From Agromyces sp. 3263 (lineage in GTDB: Bacteria > Actinomycetota > Actinomycetes > Actinomycetales > Microbacteriaceae), in contig NZ_JAVDUV010000001.1 of NCBI RefSeq assembly GCF_031456545.1, positions 1,116,001 through 1,180,000 on the forward strand: a DNA stretch of 64,000 nt. The letters run 5' to 3'. Below are positions 1-8,081 of the stretch, piece by piece. Under the pieces are notes generated by a model. It did no database searches and was not told the origin of the DNA. It saw nothing but the letters and a program-made list of their open reading frames with translations. Numbering within the stretch: the first letter of the stretch is position 1; the number at the start of each line of letters is the position of its first letter. A program made the position numbers and the translations under genes.

Positions 1-925
1 TGACGGCCGAGAGCGGCAGGCCGCCGGCGATGCCCTTCGCCGCGACGACGAGGTCGGGCACGATGCCCTCGTGCTCGCTCGCGAACCAGGCGCCGGTGCG
101 GGCGAAGCCGGTCTGCACCTCGTCGGCGATGAAGACGACGTCGTTCGCACGGCACCACTCGACGAGCGCGGGGAGGAAGCCCTGCGCGGGGACGATGAAG
201 CCGCCCTCGCCCTGGATGGGCTCGATGATGATCGCGGCGAGGTTCTCGGCGCCGACCTGCTTCTCGATGACCGAGATCGCACGCGCCGCGGCCTCGGCGC
301 CCGAGAGGCCGCCGTCGCGGAAGGGGTAGCTGAGCGGCGCGCGGTACACCTCGGATGCGAACGGGCCGAAGCCGCTCTTGTACGGGATGTTCTTCGCGGT
401 GAGGCCCATGGTGAGGTTCGTGCGGCCGTGGTAGGCGTGGTCGAACGCGACGACGGCCTGCTTCTTCGTGAAGTGCCGCGCGATCTTCACGGCGTTCTCG
501 ACGGCCTCGGCACCCGAGTTGAAGAGCGCCGAGCGCTTGGCGTGGTCGCCGGGGGTGAGGGCGTTGAGCTTCTCGGCGACGGCGACGTAGCCCTCGTAGG
601 GCGCCACGGTGAAGCACGTGTGGGTGAAGGCGTTGAGCTGGGCGGTGACGGCCTCGACGACGCGGGGATTGGCGTTGCCGACGCCGGTGACGGCGATGCC
701 CGAGCCGAGGTCGATGAGCGAGTTGCCGTCGGCGTCGAGGATGACGCCGCCGCCGGCGGCGACGACCGAGACGGGCACGGTGTGGCCCACTCCGGCGGCG
801 ACGGCCTCGGCCTTGCGGGCGAGGAGCTCCTGCGAGCGCGGGCCCGGGATCGCGGTGACGAGGCGGCGCTCCTGCGCGAGCGTCGGTCCTCCGGTGGCGG
901 TGGCCGTGGTGTCGACGAGGGTCAT
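1..925 (-). CDS. gabT: 4-aminobutyrate aminotransferase, 3' part outside window
   Basis: A class-III PLP-dependent aminotransferase that would transfer the amino group of 4-aminobutyrate to 2-oxoglutarate, giving succinate semialdehyde and glutamate in the cytosol. About 308 N-terminal residues are visible. The start is ATG at 925. The glycine-rich cofactor region (NSGAEAVENAVK), the aspartate motif (IADEVQTGFARTG) and the Schiff-base lysine region (AAKGIAGGLPL) are all readable. The 3' end lies beyond base 1, so the open end is a window limit and not a defect. It is divergent from a PucR-family regulator, the arrangement seen for GABA catabolism in Corynebacterium; control by that regulator is inferred. 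Related aminotransferases (ornithine, acetylornithine) are less likely because of the GabT-like motifs and context. Confidence 0.9.
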   Translation of the reverse strand, partial: MTLVDTTATATGGPTLAQERRLVTAIPGPRSQELLARKAEAVAAGVGHTVPVSVVAAGGGVILDADGNSLIDLGSGIAVTGVGNANPRVVEAVTAQLNAFTHTCFTVAPYEGYVAVAEKLNALTPGDHAKRSALFNSGAEAVENAVKIARHFTKKQAVVAFDHAYHGRTNLTMGLTAKNIPYKSGFGPFASEVYRAPLSYPFRDGGLSGAEAAARAISVIEKQVGAENLAAIIIEPIQGEGGFIVPAQGFLPALVEWCRANDVVFIADEVQTGFARTGAWFASEHEGIVPDLVVAAKGIAGGLPLSAV

Positions 926-1089
926 GGTCTGCTCCGATGCAAGTGACGACGGTGACGGATGCCCGCAATGCTAGGTCGGGGCCGACGGATGCCGCAGCGC
1001 CCGCGTGTACACTCAGGTGCATCCTGTTGGACATCGCGTACAGGCGCCGCGTCGCGGCATCCGTCGCTCGAATCCCCCGCGGAGCACCA
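926..1089. promoter_or_regulatory. Divergent gabT / PucR promoter region
   Basis: This 164-bp gap separates two divergent genes. On the minus strand TAGCAT (complement of 968-973) lies 43 bp ahead of the gabT ATG and is a plausible -10 box. On the plus strand TACACT (1008-1013) is a plausible -10 for the regulator and overlaps the palindrome GTGTACAC (1005-1012), a possible operator. No experimental evidence; the -35 boxes are not clear. Confidence 0.35.
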
Positions 1090-2661
1090 ATGCAGCCGAC
1101 CGTGCAGACCCTGCTCGACCGATCCGAGCTCGCTCTCACGCTGCTCACTCCCGCGAGCGACCTGCCTCCAGGTGCGCTCGACGCCCCGGTCCTGTGGGCG
1201 CACACGTCCGACCTCGCCGATCCCACCCCGTTCCTCGACGCGGGGCACATGCTGCTCACCACGGGCACGCAGTTCGAGGCGGGCGAAGCGGGTGGTGGCG
1301 CGGGCGGCGTCGGCCAGGCCGACTTCGCCGAGGCCTACGTGCGGCGCCTGCGCGAGGCCGGCATCGCCGCGCTCGGGTTCGGCGCCGGGGTGGTGCGAGC
1401 CGGAACGCCCGAGGCGCTCGTCGACGCGTGCACGCGTCAGGGCCTGCCGCTCGTCGAGGTGCCCTACCGGGTGCCGTTCATCGCGATCGCCCGGCTCGTG
1501 GCCGACCTGCTCGCCGAGGACGCGTACGCCCGCCAGGCGTGGGCGCTCGCCGCACAGCGCGCCATCTCGCTCGCCGCGCTGCGCCCCGACGGGCTCTCGG
1601 CCACGCTCGCCGAGCTGTCGCACCGCCTCGGCGCGTGGGTCGGCCTCGTCGACGCGTCGGGATCGCTCGACCGCGAGGCGCCGTCGGACGGACTCGGACA
1701 GCCGGCGCTCGGCGAGGTCGTCGGCGAGGCGCGCTCGATGCTGCGGCGCGGGCAGCGAGCCAGCCGCACCCTGGTCGCGGGCGACGCCGTGGGCGAGCCG
1801 CAGCGCCTCACCCTGCAGACCCTCGGCGCAGGCGGCGCCCTGCGCGGGGTGCTCGCCATCGGCGACTCCCCCCAGCTCGACGCGGCGGGTCGCGAGGTGG
1901 TGAACGCCGTCATCGCCCTCGCCGGGCTGGCGCTCGAGCAGAACCGCACGCTCGACCGGGCGCGAGGGCACCTGCGAACCGGCCTGCTGCGCGGCATCCT
2001 CGCCGGCGACACCGAGCTCGCCGCGCGCGTGGCCGTCGAGATGTGGGGCCCGCTTCCCGCTGCGCCGTTGCGCGTCGCGGTGACGGATGCCGCTGCCGCC
2101 CACGTCGATCGCCTCACCGACCTGCTCGAGCTGCGGGTCGAGGAGCGCGGCGGGCAACTCTTCTTCGGCCGCGACGAGGACACCGTGGTGGTCGTGCTCG
2201 AGGAGGCCGACGCCGGCCTCGCCGACGAGCTCGCGACCGAGTTCGGCCTGCCGGTCGGCGTCTCCGACGCGGTAGCCGCCGACGGCACGGCCATGGCGCA
2301 CGAGCAGGCGATGCGCGCGCTGGAGCGTGCCCGCGAGACCGGCTCGGGCGTCGTGGCGTTCGACGAGATCAGCCGCCAGGGCGTGCTCGCGTTCCTCGCC
2401 CGCACCGACGCGCGAGCGGTCGCGTTCGCCACGCTCGCGCCGCTGACCTCGCACGACGAGGGGAACGGCACCGCCCTCGTCGCCACGATGCGGGCCTGGC
2501 TCGAGCACGGCGGACAGTTCGACGCGACCGCGCAGGCGCTGGGCGTGCACCGGCACACGGTGCGCAGCCGGGTCGCCCTCGCCGAGCGGCTGCTCGGGCG
2601 CGACCTCTCGGGGTTCCACGCCCGCGCCGACCTCTGGGCGGCACTGCTCGCGGTCGGCTGA
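1090..2661 (+). CDS. PucR-family transcriptional regulator
   Basis: A 523-aa cytosolic transcription factor. The N-terminal part (about residues 1-125, with LWAHTSDLADPTPFLDAGH) is a PucR purine-catabolism-type ligand domain. The C-terminus (about 470-520, with GVHRHTVRSRVALAERLLG) is the PucR helix-turn-helix. ATG at 1090 is preceded by GGAG, and the PucR domain begins directly after it, so the longer reading frame upstream was rejected. Divergence from gabT suggests it activates GABA catabolism, as the PucR-type GabR does in Corynebacterium glutamicum; that role is inferred from family and context. Confidence 0.85.
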   Translation: MQPTVQTLLDRSELALTLLTPASDLPPGALDAPVLWAHTSDLADPTPFLDAGHMLLTTGTQFEAGEAGGGAGGVGQADFAEAYVRRLREAGIAALGFGAGVVRAGTPEALVDACTRQGLPLVEVPYRVPFIAIARLVADLLAEDAYARQAWALAAQRAISLAALRPDGLSATLAELSHRLGAWVGLVDASGSLDREAPSDGLGQPALGEVVGEARSMLRRGQRASRTLVAGDAVGEPQRLTLQTLGAGGALRGVLAIGDSPQLDAAGREVVNAVIALAGLALEQNRTLDRARGHLRTGLLRGILAGDTELAARVAVEMWGPLPAAPLRVAVTDAAAAHVDRLTDLLELRVEERGGQLFFGRDEDTVVVVLEEADAGLADELATEFGLPVGVSDAVAADGTAMAHEQAMRALERARETGSGVVAFDEISRQGVLAFLARTDARAVAFATLAPLTSHDEGNGTALVATMRAWLEHGGQFDATAQALGVHRHTVRSRVALAERLLGRDLSGFHARADLWAALLAVG

Positions 2662-2701
2662 CGGCACCGTCTCCCGCCCCCGCCGCGCCCCGCGCGCCGC
2701 G

Positions 2702-2772
2702 ACACGCTTCGCCGTGTGCCGACTGGTCGCGAACGGCTGCCTCGGTGGCGCCGGAGGCGGCCGTTCGCGACC
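2702..2772. terminator. Double hairpin between convergent pucR-like and padR-like genes
   Basis: Two stem-loops lie between converging genes. The first is ACACG/CGTGT (2702-2717) closed by a CUUCGC loop. The second has perfect 12-bp arms, GGTCGCGAACGG (2725-2736) and CCGTTCGCGACC (2761-2772), with seven further base pairs inside (one a U-G wobble). No U-tract follows, so it is probably a bidirectional hairpin terminator. The remaining gap sequence shows no gene. Confidence 0.55.
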
Positions 2773-2855
2773 GCTCGATGCACGTGGCGGCGCGCGGAGG
2801 GGGGCAGGGAGGCTGCGCGGGAGTCCGCCGCTGGTGGCGGGATCCGGGCGCTGGG

Positions 2856-3464
2856 TCAGCGCGGGGGTGGCGGGGGCAGCTCGTCGAGGTCGTCGGGCCA
2901 GGCCAGCTCGCCCGACTCCAGCTCGGCGAGGAGCCCGGCCGTCCAGTCGCGCTCGGCGGCGAGGCGTGCGCGCTCGTACTCCGCCTCGACGAGGAGGATC
3001 CGCGGCACGCCGGCCGCCTCGGCGAGGTCGCCCTCGAGCCGGGCGCGCTGCAGGTCGAGGCCGGCCACCCGCGCGCGCAGCGCCGCCAGTGCCTCCTCGC
3101 CGCCGAGCACCCCCATGAAGGAGAGCGCCGCGGAGAACAGGGTCGCGTCGGACTCGGGCGTCGCGAGCAGCAGCGAGACGCGGCGGCGCAGCTCGGCGGT
3201 GCCCGCCTCGGTCAGCGCGTACCGTACGCGTTCGGGCCGACCCGACGACTGCTCGGTGCCGGCCTGCACGACGAATCCCGCGCGTTCGAGCTTGTCCACC
3301 GCGTGGTAGAGGCTGCGCGGCAGGCCCACCACGAAGTCCTTGCGAGTGTCGACGATGAACCGATGCATGTCGTAGGTGTGGCGCGGCCCCCGGGTCAGCA
3401 GGGCCAGCACGGCGAGCGCGGGCAGGTCGCGGTCGGCACGCTGCAGCCGGGTTCCGGAGGTCAC
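2856..3464 (-). CDS. PadR-family transcriptional repressor
   Basis: A 202-aa regulator. The N-terminal winged helix (LAVLALLTRGPRHTYDMHRF, then VGLPRSLYHAVDKLERAGFV and SGRPERVRYALTEAG) is typical of PadR proteins. A charged helical C-terminal half follows, the dimerisation region of the longer PadR type. The protein ends in a proline-rich tail. It is divergent from a SnoaL-like gene; a perfect inverted repeat at 3487-3513 is centred between the two starts and is almost certainly its operator. The inducer is unknown. Confidence 0.88.
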   Translation of the reverse strand: MTSGTRLQRADRDLPALAVLALLTRGPRHTYDMHRFIVDTRKDFVVGLPRSLYHAVDKLERAGFVVQAGTEQSSGRPERVRYALTEAGTAELRRRVSLLLATPESDATLFSAALSFMGVLGGEEALAALRARVAGLDLQRARLEGDLAEAAGVPRILLVEAEYERARLAAERDWTAGLLAELESGELAWPDDLDELPPPPPR

Positions 3465-3486
3465 CGGCTCAGTCTACGGCGCAGCC

Positions 3487-3513
3487 TGCATTAGTGCACA
3501 TTGCACTAATGCA
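3487..3513. promoter_or_regulatory. Perfect palindromic operator for the adjacent PadR regulator
   Basis: TGCATTAGTGCA (3487-3498), spacer CAT, then TGCACTAATGCA (3502-3513): perfect 12-bp arms. The site lies 22 bp from both flanking start codons (3464 minus, 3536 plus), so one bound dimer could control both genes. PadR-like repressors are known to bind TGCAT/ATGCA or ATGT/ACAT-type dyads. It also rules out the upstream GTG at 3494 as a translation start, since that would lie inside the operator. Confidence 0.8.
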
Positions 3514-3535
3514 GCCTGCATGTCACGATGGAGGC

Positions 3536-4018
3536 ATGAACGAGACCACCGAACCCCTGGACCCCGCAACGCCGCCCGACCAAGCCGGCCGCGACGCGGC
3601 ATCCGACCGCTCTGCGGTGCTCGCCGCACTCGACCGCGTGCGCGCCGCCTGGGACGCGGGCGACGCGACCGCCCTCGCCGCCGAGTTCACCGACGACGCG
3701 TCGTACGTGATCTTCGTCGGCCTGCACTACCTGGGCCGCGACGCGATCCGCCGTTCCCACGTGCCCGTCTTCGAGAAGTGGCAGCGTGGCAGCCGCATGT
3801 CGATGCGGGTGGTGGACCTCCGCTTCCCGACGCCCGACGTGGCCGTCGTGCTCACCGAGGGCGGCATCGGCACGCGGGCCCGCATCCCGCCCGACAAGGT
3901 GCAGACCTTCGTCATGGTGCGCGACGGCGATGTCTGGCGCTGCACGGCGTTCCAGAACACGAGGAAGCAGCGTCTGTTCATGGCGGTCAACCGGCTCGCC
4001 GACCGCGGCGACCGCTGA
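3536..4018 (+). CDS. SnoaL/NTF2-like protein, SgcJ/EcaC family
   Basis: A 160-aa cytosolic protein with the SgcJ/EcaC-type NTF2 fold: helical start (AVLAALDRVRAAWDAGDATA), then DASYVIFVGLHYLGRDAI, DVAVVLTEGGIGT and a C-terminal strand pair. Members include small-molecule isomerases and oxidoreductase-like proteins, but most have no known substrate. ATG at 3536 has GGAGG immediately upstream with unusually short spacing. The gene is divergent from a PadR repressor and probably under its control, which suggests an inducible role in handling a phenolic or other small ligand; that is inference. Confidence 0.75.
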   Translation: MNETTEPLDPATPPDQAGRDAASDRSAVLAALDRVRAAWDAGDATALAAEFTDDASYVIFVGLHYLGRDAIRRSHVPVFEKWQRGSRMSMRVVDLRFPTPDVAVVLTEGGIGTRARIPPDKVQTFVMVRDGDVWRCTAFQNTRKQRLFMAVNRLADRGDR

Positions 4019-4101
4019 GCGGGGCCGCCGCGGCATCCGCCACCCCTACCGCGCCCCGTGGGCCCCGGCGTACGCTGGAACGAGCGCGGGAGGGAGACCC
4101 C

Positions 4102-4296
4102 ATGCAAGCGGTCAAGGGCGATCGACTGGTCATCCACGGCAAGCAGGTCGGGCAGACCGACAGGCACGGCGAGGTGCTCGAGGTGCGCGGCTCCGACGGC
4201 GGCCCGCCCTACCTCGTGCGGTTCGACGACGGGCACGAGACGCTGCTCTACCCCGGCGCCGACTGCGAACTCGAGCACGAGCACCAGGCGCACTGA
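4102..4296 (+). CDS. DUF1918 domain protein
   Basis: A 64-aa protein with the compact beta-barrel-like DUF1918 pattern: KGDRLVIHGKQVGQTDRHGEV, then GGPPYLVRFDDGHETLLYPG and an acidic-histidine tail. These single-domain proteins are widespread in actinobacteria; their function is unknown. GGGAGGGAGA is the ribosome-binding site 3-12 bp upstream. It lies 83 bp after the SnoaL-like gene on the same strand and may be co-transcribed with it or with the hydrolase downstream. Confidence 0.85.
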   Translation: MQAVKGDRLVIHGKQVGQTDRHGEVLEVRGSDGGPPYLVRFDDGHETLLYPGADCELEHEHQAH

Positions 4297-4361
4297 GCCG
4301 GCGCGGGCGCAGCACCCGACGGCGAGGGGATGCCGCGGCACCGCGCGCTACCGTTGAACCC

Positions 4362-5132
4362 ATGTTCCACTCCTATGCGGCCATCGGCGACAGCTTCACC
4401 GAGGGCGTCGGCGACGAGCTTCCCGACGGATCGGTGCGCGGTTGGGCCGACTTCGTGGCGATGGGGCTCGCGCTCGCGGCGCAGGAGCCGATCGGCTACG
4501 CCAATCTCGCCATCCGCGGCCGCAAGCTCGGCCCGATCGTCGACGAGCAGCTCGAGGCGGCGATCGCCCTCCGCCCCGAGGTGATCAGCTTCAACGGCGG
4601 CGGCAACGACATGCTGCGCCCGCGCATGCCCGAGGAGCGGGTCGCCGGCCGGTTCCGCCAGGCGGTGCACCGCATCCGCGACGAGGGCATCCACGTGCTC
4701 ATGCTGAGCGGCGCGAACCCCACCGAGCACCTGCCGCTCGGCAAGGTGTTCGACGCCCGTGGCGTGCGCCTCACGGCCGCGCTCCAGGACCTCGCCGAGC
4801 TGCCCGGCGTGACGTTCGTCGACAACTTCAACGACCGCGGGCTCCGCGACATCCGCTACTGGTCGGCCGACAAGCTGCACCTCAACTCGCTGGGGCACGC
4901 ACGCGTGGCGAGCAACGTGCTCACCGCCATCGGCGTTCCGGTGCCCGAGGAGTGGGGCGTGGCCGAGGTCGCCGCGGCGCCGGCCGGACCCCGCAGCCGC
5001 AACACGGCCGCCTACTACCGCGAGTTCGTGCTGCCGTGGATCGGTCGGCGGCTCACGGGCCGCTCGTCGGGCGACGGTCGCACCGCGAAGCGCGCCACGC
5101 TCGAGCCGCTGACCCCGGATGCCGCGCGCTGA
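4362..5132 (+). CDS. SGNH/GDSL-family hydrolase
   Basis: A 256-aa esterase/lipase-like hydrolase of the SGNH fold. Block I is GDS at 9-11 with nucleophile Ser11, block III is GGGND at 79-83, and block V is the D170-x-x-H173 pair in SADKLHLN. No signal peptide or transmembrane segment is visible, so it is predicted cytosolic. The C-terminal 60 residues (about 200-256) are charged and resemble a membrane-proximal or protein-binding tail. Substrate unknown; deacetylase or lysophospholipase activity is possible. Confidence 0.88.
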   Translation: MFHSYAAIGDSFTEGVGDELPDGSVRGWADFVAMGLALAAQEPIGYANLAIRGRKLGPIVDEQLEAAIALRPEVISFNGGGNDMLRPRMPEERVAGRFRQAVHRIRDEGIHVLMLSGANPTEHLPLGKVFDARGVRLTAALQDLAELPGVTFVDNFNDRGLRDIRYWSADKLHLNSLGHARVASNVLTAIGVPVPEEWGVAEVAAAPAGPRSRNTAAYYREFVLPWIGRRLTGRSSGDGRTAKRATLEPLTPDAAR

Positions 5133-5150
5133 CGGGCGCCACCGGCATCC
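5117..5150. terminator. Inverted GGATGCC pair between convergent genes
   Basis: GGATGCC (5117-5123) and GGCATCC (5144-5150) form a hairpin with inner GCGC pairing. It overlaps the end of the SGNH gene and faces the convergent FBP gene. It belongs to a set of hairpins in this window built from the same over-represented word. Confidence 0.45.
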
Positions 5151-5193
5151 CTCGCCCGGACGAGCATCCGCGGCGTCCTCGCCGTGACCGGTC

Positions 5194-5691
5194 CTACGCG
5201 GTGCTGAGCACGTCGGCGACGAACGCGCGCGTGCGGCGCGCGAGACCCTCGATGCGCTCGAGCTCCTGCACGCTCGGCAGCACCTCCGAGGGCGCGGCCG
5301 GACGCCCGAGCCGCACGGTCTCCTGGCACGCGAGATCGCTGCACATGTAGGTGCCGACGCTGTCGCCCCGCTCCCCCGGTGCACCCGCGCGCCGCGCCGA
5401 GAACATCACGACCTGGTCGGCGGGCTGCTGCGTGTGGCAGAGGTTGCAGATCGCGGCGCGGTGGTGCGAGCCGTTCGCGACGGCGACCCGCAGCACGATG
5501 CCGCGCGCCGCCCCGTCGAGCTCGGTGACGAGGTAGCCGCGGGTCGCGATGCGGGGGTCACGCCACGCGAACGCATCGAGGTGCGCCCATTCCGTGAGCA
5601 CGAAGTCGTGCGGCAGCGAGAGCTGCGCCAGCTCCGCGTCGCTCGCATTGCCGAACGACTCGCGGATGTCGCTCTCGACCAGCGCCTGCAT
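5194..5691 (-). CDS. FBP-domain zinc-finger protein (FusB-like C-terminal domain)
   Basis: A 165-aa protein related to the C-terminal treble-clef zinc finger of FusB/FBP proteins. Those bind elongation factor G and rescue it from stalled ribosomes. Zinc ligands are visible as CNLCH and CSDLAC in the C-terminal half. The actinobacterial proteins are stand-alone and mostly uncharacterised, so EF-G binding is inferred from the family. The N-terminal part (residues 1-60) is helical and acidic. It converges with the SGNH gene. Confidence 0.78.
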   Translation of the reverse strand: MQALVESDIRESFGNASDAELAQLSLPHDFVLTEWAHLDAFAWRDPRIATRGYLVTELDGAARGIVLRVAVANGSHHRAAICNLCHTQQPADQVVMFSARRAGAPGERGDSVGTYMCSDLACQETVRLGRPAAPSEVLPSVQELERIEGLARRTRAFVADVLSTA

Positions 5692-5733
5692 GCGTCCCCT
5701 CCCGTGCGTGACCTCCAGTCTACGAACGGCCGC

Positions 5734-6483
5734 TCAGCGTTCCACCGTCCACTCCAGGTCGATCGACTCGGGCCCCCACGTCATGACGACCACGTCGCCC
5801 GGGCCGATGCGCCTCGGCCGCGCTCCGTCGCGGATGTCGTCGGCGACGATGCGACGGCTCAGCCCGTGCTCGGCGAACCCGTCGACCGACGTGCAGCTCG
5901 TCACCCACGAGAAGAAGAACTGGCGCCGCACGAGCAGGCAGACCCGGTCGTCGTCGCGGAACGCCCAGAAGTCGTGGCCGAAGGCCCGGCCGAGGCTGCG
6001 CAGGGTGGCCGCCTCCGACGGCTGGAGCTCGGCGGCGGTGGCGATCTCGTCCGTGCGCCCGCGTTCCTCGGGGGTCTGCGCGCGCTCGAAGACGGCGAGG
6101 CCGCGCGGCGGCGACAGCGCCTCGCGGGCGGGGGCGAGCACGGCGAGCGCGATCGCGACGAGGGCGAGGATCCCAACGGCGGCCGCGATCGCCCGGCCCC
6201 TGCCGAGGGGGCGGCGACCGGATGCCGCAACGGGGGCCGGAGGTCCAGATCCGTCGCTCGGGTCGTCGGCCGACGTGTCGCCGTACGTGGGCCCGGCGTC
6301 CGCCGGCCCGGTGACCGCCGGTCCGAGCCGTTCGGCGAGCTCCGCCTCGACCGCGGCGAGCTCGGCCGCCGCATCGCCGGGCGGCCCCTCGGGCGTCCCG
6401 TAGACGAGCCGCAGCAGTTCCTCGTGGCGGCGCTCCAGCCGGTCGCCCACATGCGGTTCCATGGGTGTCGACATCGATCCCAT
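5734..6483 (-). CDS. Membrane protein of unknown function, one transmembrane helix
   Basis: A 249-aa protein I cannot assign to a known family. The N-terminal 100 residues are acidic, helical and then Gly/Pro/Asp-rich. A basic stretch (SGRRPLGRGR) leads into one hydrophobic helix (about 97-117). The C-terminal domain carries FGHDFWAFRDDDRVCLLVRR and two cysteines that could pair outside the cell. Topology is probably N-in, C-out. In-frame ATGs at 6483, 6474 and 6462 are all possible starts. The 150-bp gap upstream (6484-6633) is a GC-rich run of GCGCTGC-like repeats with no gene. Confidence 0.6.
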   Translation of the reverse strand: MGSMSTPMEPHVGDRLERRHEELLRLVYGTPEGPPGDAAAELAAVEAELAERLGPAVTGPADAGPTYGDTSADDPSDGSGPPAPVAASGRRPLGRGRAIAAAVGILALVAIALAVLAPAREALSPPRGLAVFERAQTPEERGRTDEIATAAELQPSEAATLRSLGRAFGHDFWAFRDDDRVCLLVRRQFFFSWVTSCTSVDGFAEHGLSRRIVADDIRDGARPRRIGPGDVVVMTWGPESIDLEWTVER

Positions 6484-6633
6484 GCGCCCAGTGTGCGCCT
6501 CTTCCGCCGCAGACGGAATGGGGTCGCGGACGCCTGCCGTGGCGGCGCACGACGCCGCGGGTCACGGCGCTGCTGGGCACGCCGCTGCTGCGCACGGCGC
6601 TGCGGGGCGCGGCGCCGGGCGCCGACGCGCGGG

Positions 6634-7977
6634 TCAGCCGATGACGGGCAGCGGGCGGTCGTCGACCCGCGGACACCACCCGGCGGGCGTGCGCTCGTAC
6701 GCGTGCGCGGGTCCGTCGGCCACGAGCCCGGCGAGCGCTGAGAGGAACCGGTCGACGTCGTCAGCCGAGGATCCGGCCCCGAGGCTCGCGCGCAGCCCGT
6801 TCGCCCGCGACGCGACGCGGTCGAAGAACGGGTGCGCGCAGAAGCGCCCGGCCCGCACCGAGATGCCGTGCTCCGCGGCGAGCGCGGCGGCGATGAGTCC
6901 CACCGAGCCGCGCTCGAGCTCGATCGTGGCGATCCCGAGGCGGTCGTCGGCGTCGTCGAAGCCGCGGATGACCCGGATGCCCGGGATGTCCGCGAGCCCC
7001 TCGTGCAGCCGCGCGGTGAGCGCCGCCTCGTGCTCACGGCGAGGCCCGTCGCCCAGCCGGTCGAGCTCGTCGAGCGCGCGGGCGAGTGCCGCGATGCCGA
7101 TCACGTTGGGCGTGCCGGCCTCGTGCCGGTCGGCGCCGGTCTTCCACTCCACGGCCTCGAGTCGCACGGCCTCGACGGCCCCGCCGCCCGCGAGGTGCGC
7201 GGGCGCCACGTCGAGCCAGTCGGCCCGCCCGACGAGCGCGCCCGTTCCGAACGGCGCGTAGGCCTTGTGCCCCGAGAACGCGAGGTAGTCGATGCCGGCT
7301 GCCGCGAGGTCGACGCGCCGGTGCGGCAGCAGCTGCGCGGCATCCACGGCCAGGCGCGCGCCGTGCTCGTGGGCGAGCGCAGCCAGCTCGGCGATCGGCA
7401 GCACCTCGCCGGTGACGTTCGAGGCGCCGGTCACCGAGAGGAGTGCGACAGGCGCGGCGCCGAGCTCGTCGCGGAGCGCGTCGATGGTCTCGGCGATCGT
7501 CGTCCGGCCGACGACGACGCGGCGCGACCGCCAGGGCAGCAGGTTGGCGTGGTGCTCGAGGTCGAGCACCACGGTGTCGCCGGGCACGGCCGATGCGAGC
7601 AGGTTGAGCGCGTCGGTCGTGTTGCGCGTGAAGATCACGAGGTCGTCGTCGCGGGCGCCGACATGGCGCGCCACCGTGACGCGAGCATCCTCGACGAGGG
7701 CCGTGCTCGCCTGCGACGCGTACCCGCTGCCCCGATGCACGCTCGAGTAGTAGGGGATGACTCGGGCCACGTGCTGCACCACCGCATCCAGGGCGGGCGC
7801 GGATGCCGCGACGTCGAGGTTCACGTGCCGCACCGTGCCGCCGCCGAGCACGGGCACCCGAAGGCCGGCGTCGGCGAGGGCCGCGAGTGACGCAGGGCCG
7901 GTCGCCGCGGCATCCGCTCGCTCGCCCGCGACAGCGCGCACGCGCGTCGGCGAGGTGCGCAGGTCGGTGGCGATCAC
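6634..7977 (-). CDS. Class-V aminotransferase, cysteine-desulfurase-like
   Basis: A 447-aa PLP enzyme of the SufS/CsdA/NifS group. Visible elements are the N-terminal LDVAASAP signature, the EHHANLLPW region, LAVDAAQLLPH with the cofactor aspartate, and SGHKAYAPFG with the Schiff-base lysine. It is not next to suf genes, so a role in general Fe-S assembly is doubtful. It lies just downstream of a flavin monooxygenase on the same strand, which might point to sulfur salvage; that link is inferred only. Alternative: selenocysteine lyase or another class-V lyase. Confidence 0.8.
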   Translation of the reverse strand: MIATDLRTSPTRVRAVAGERADAAATGPASLAALADAGLRVPVLGGGTVRHVNLDVAASAPALDAVVQHVARVIPYYSSVHRGSGYASQASTALVEDARVTVARHVGARDDDLVIFTRNTTDALNLLASAVPGDTVVLDLEHHANLLPWRSRRVVVGRTTIAETIDALRDELGAAPVALLSVTGASNVTGEVLPIAELAALAHEHGARLAVDAAQLLPHRRVDLAAAGIDYLAFSGHKAYAPFGTGALVGRADWLDVAPAHLAGGGAVEAVRLEAVEWKTGADRHEAGTPNVIGIAALARALDELDRLGDGPRREHEAALTARLHEGLADIPGIRVIRGFDDADDRLGIATIELERGSVGLIAAALAAEHGISVRAGRFCAHPFFDRVASRANGLRASLGAGSSADDVDRFLSALAGLVADGPAHAYERTPAGWCPRVDDRPLPVIG

Positions 7978-8081
7978 GGGGACTCCTCGGTTGGGTTGGC
8001 GTCGAACCTACGGCCGACCGCCGAACGCCTCAACCGTCGCCGTCGCACGGTGTCACGTCGCGCAACATCGAGTAACGGAGC

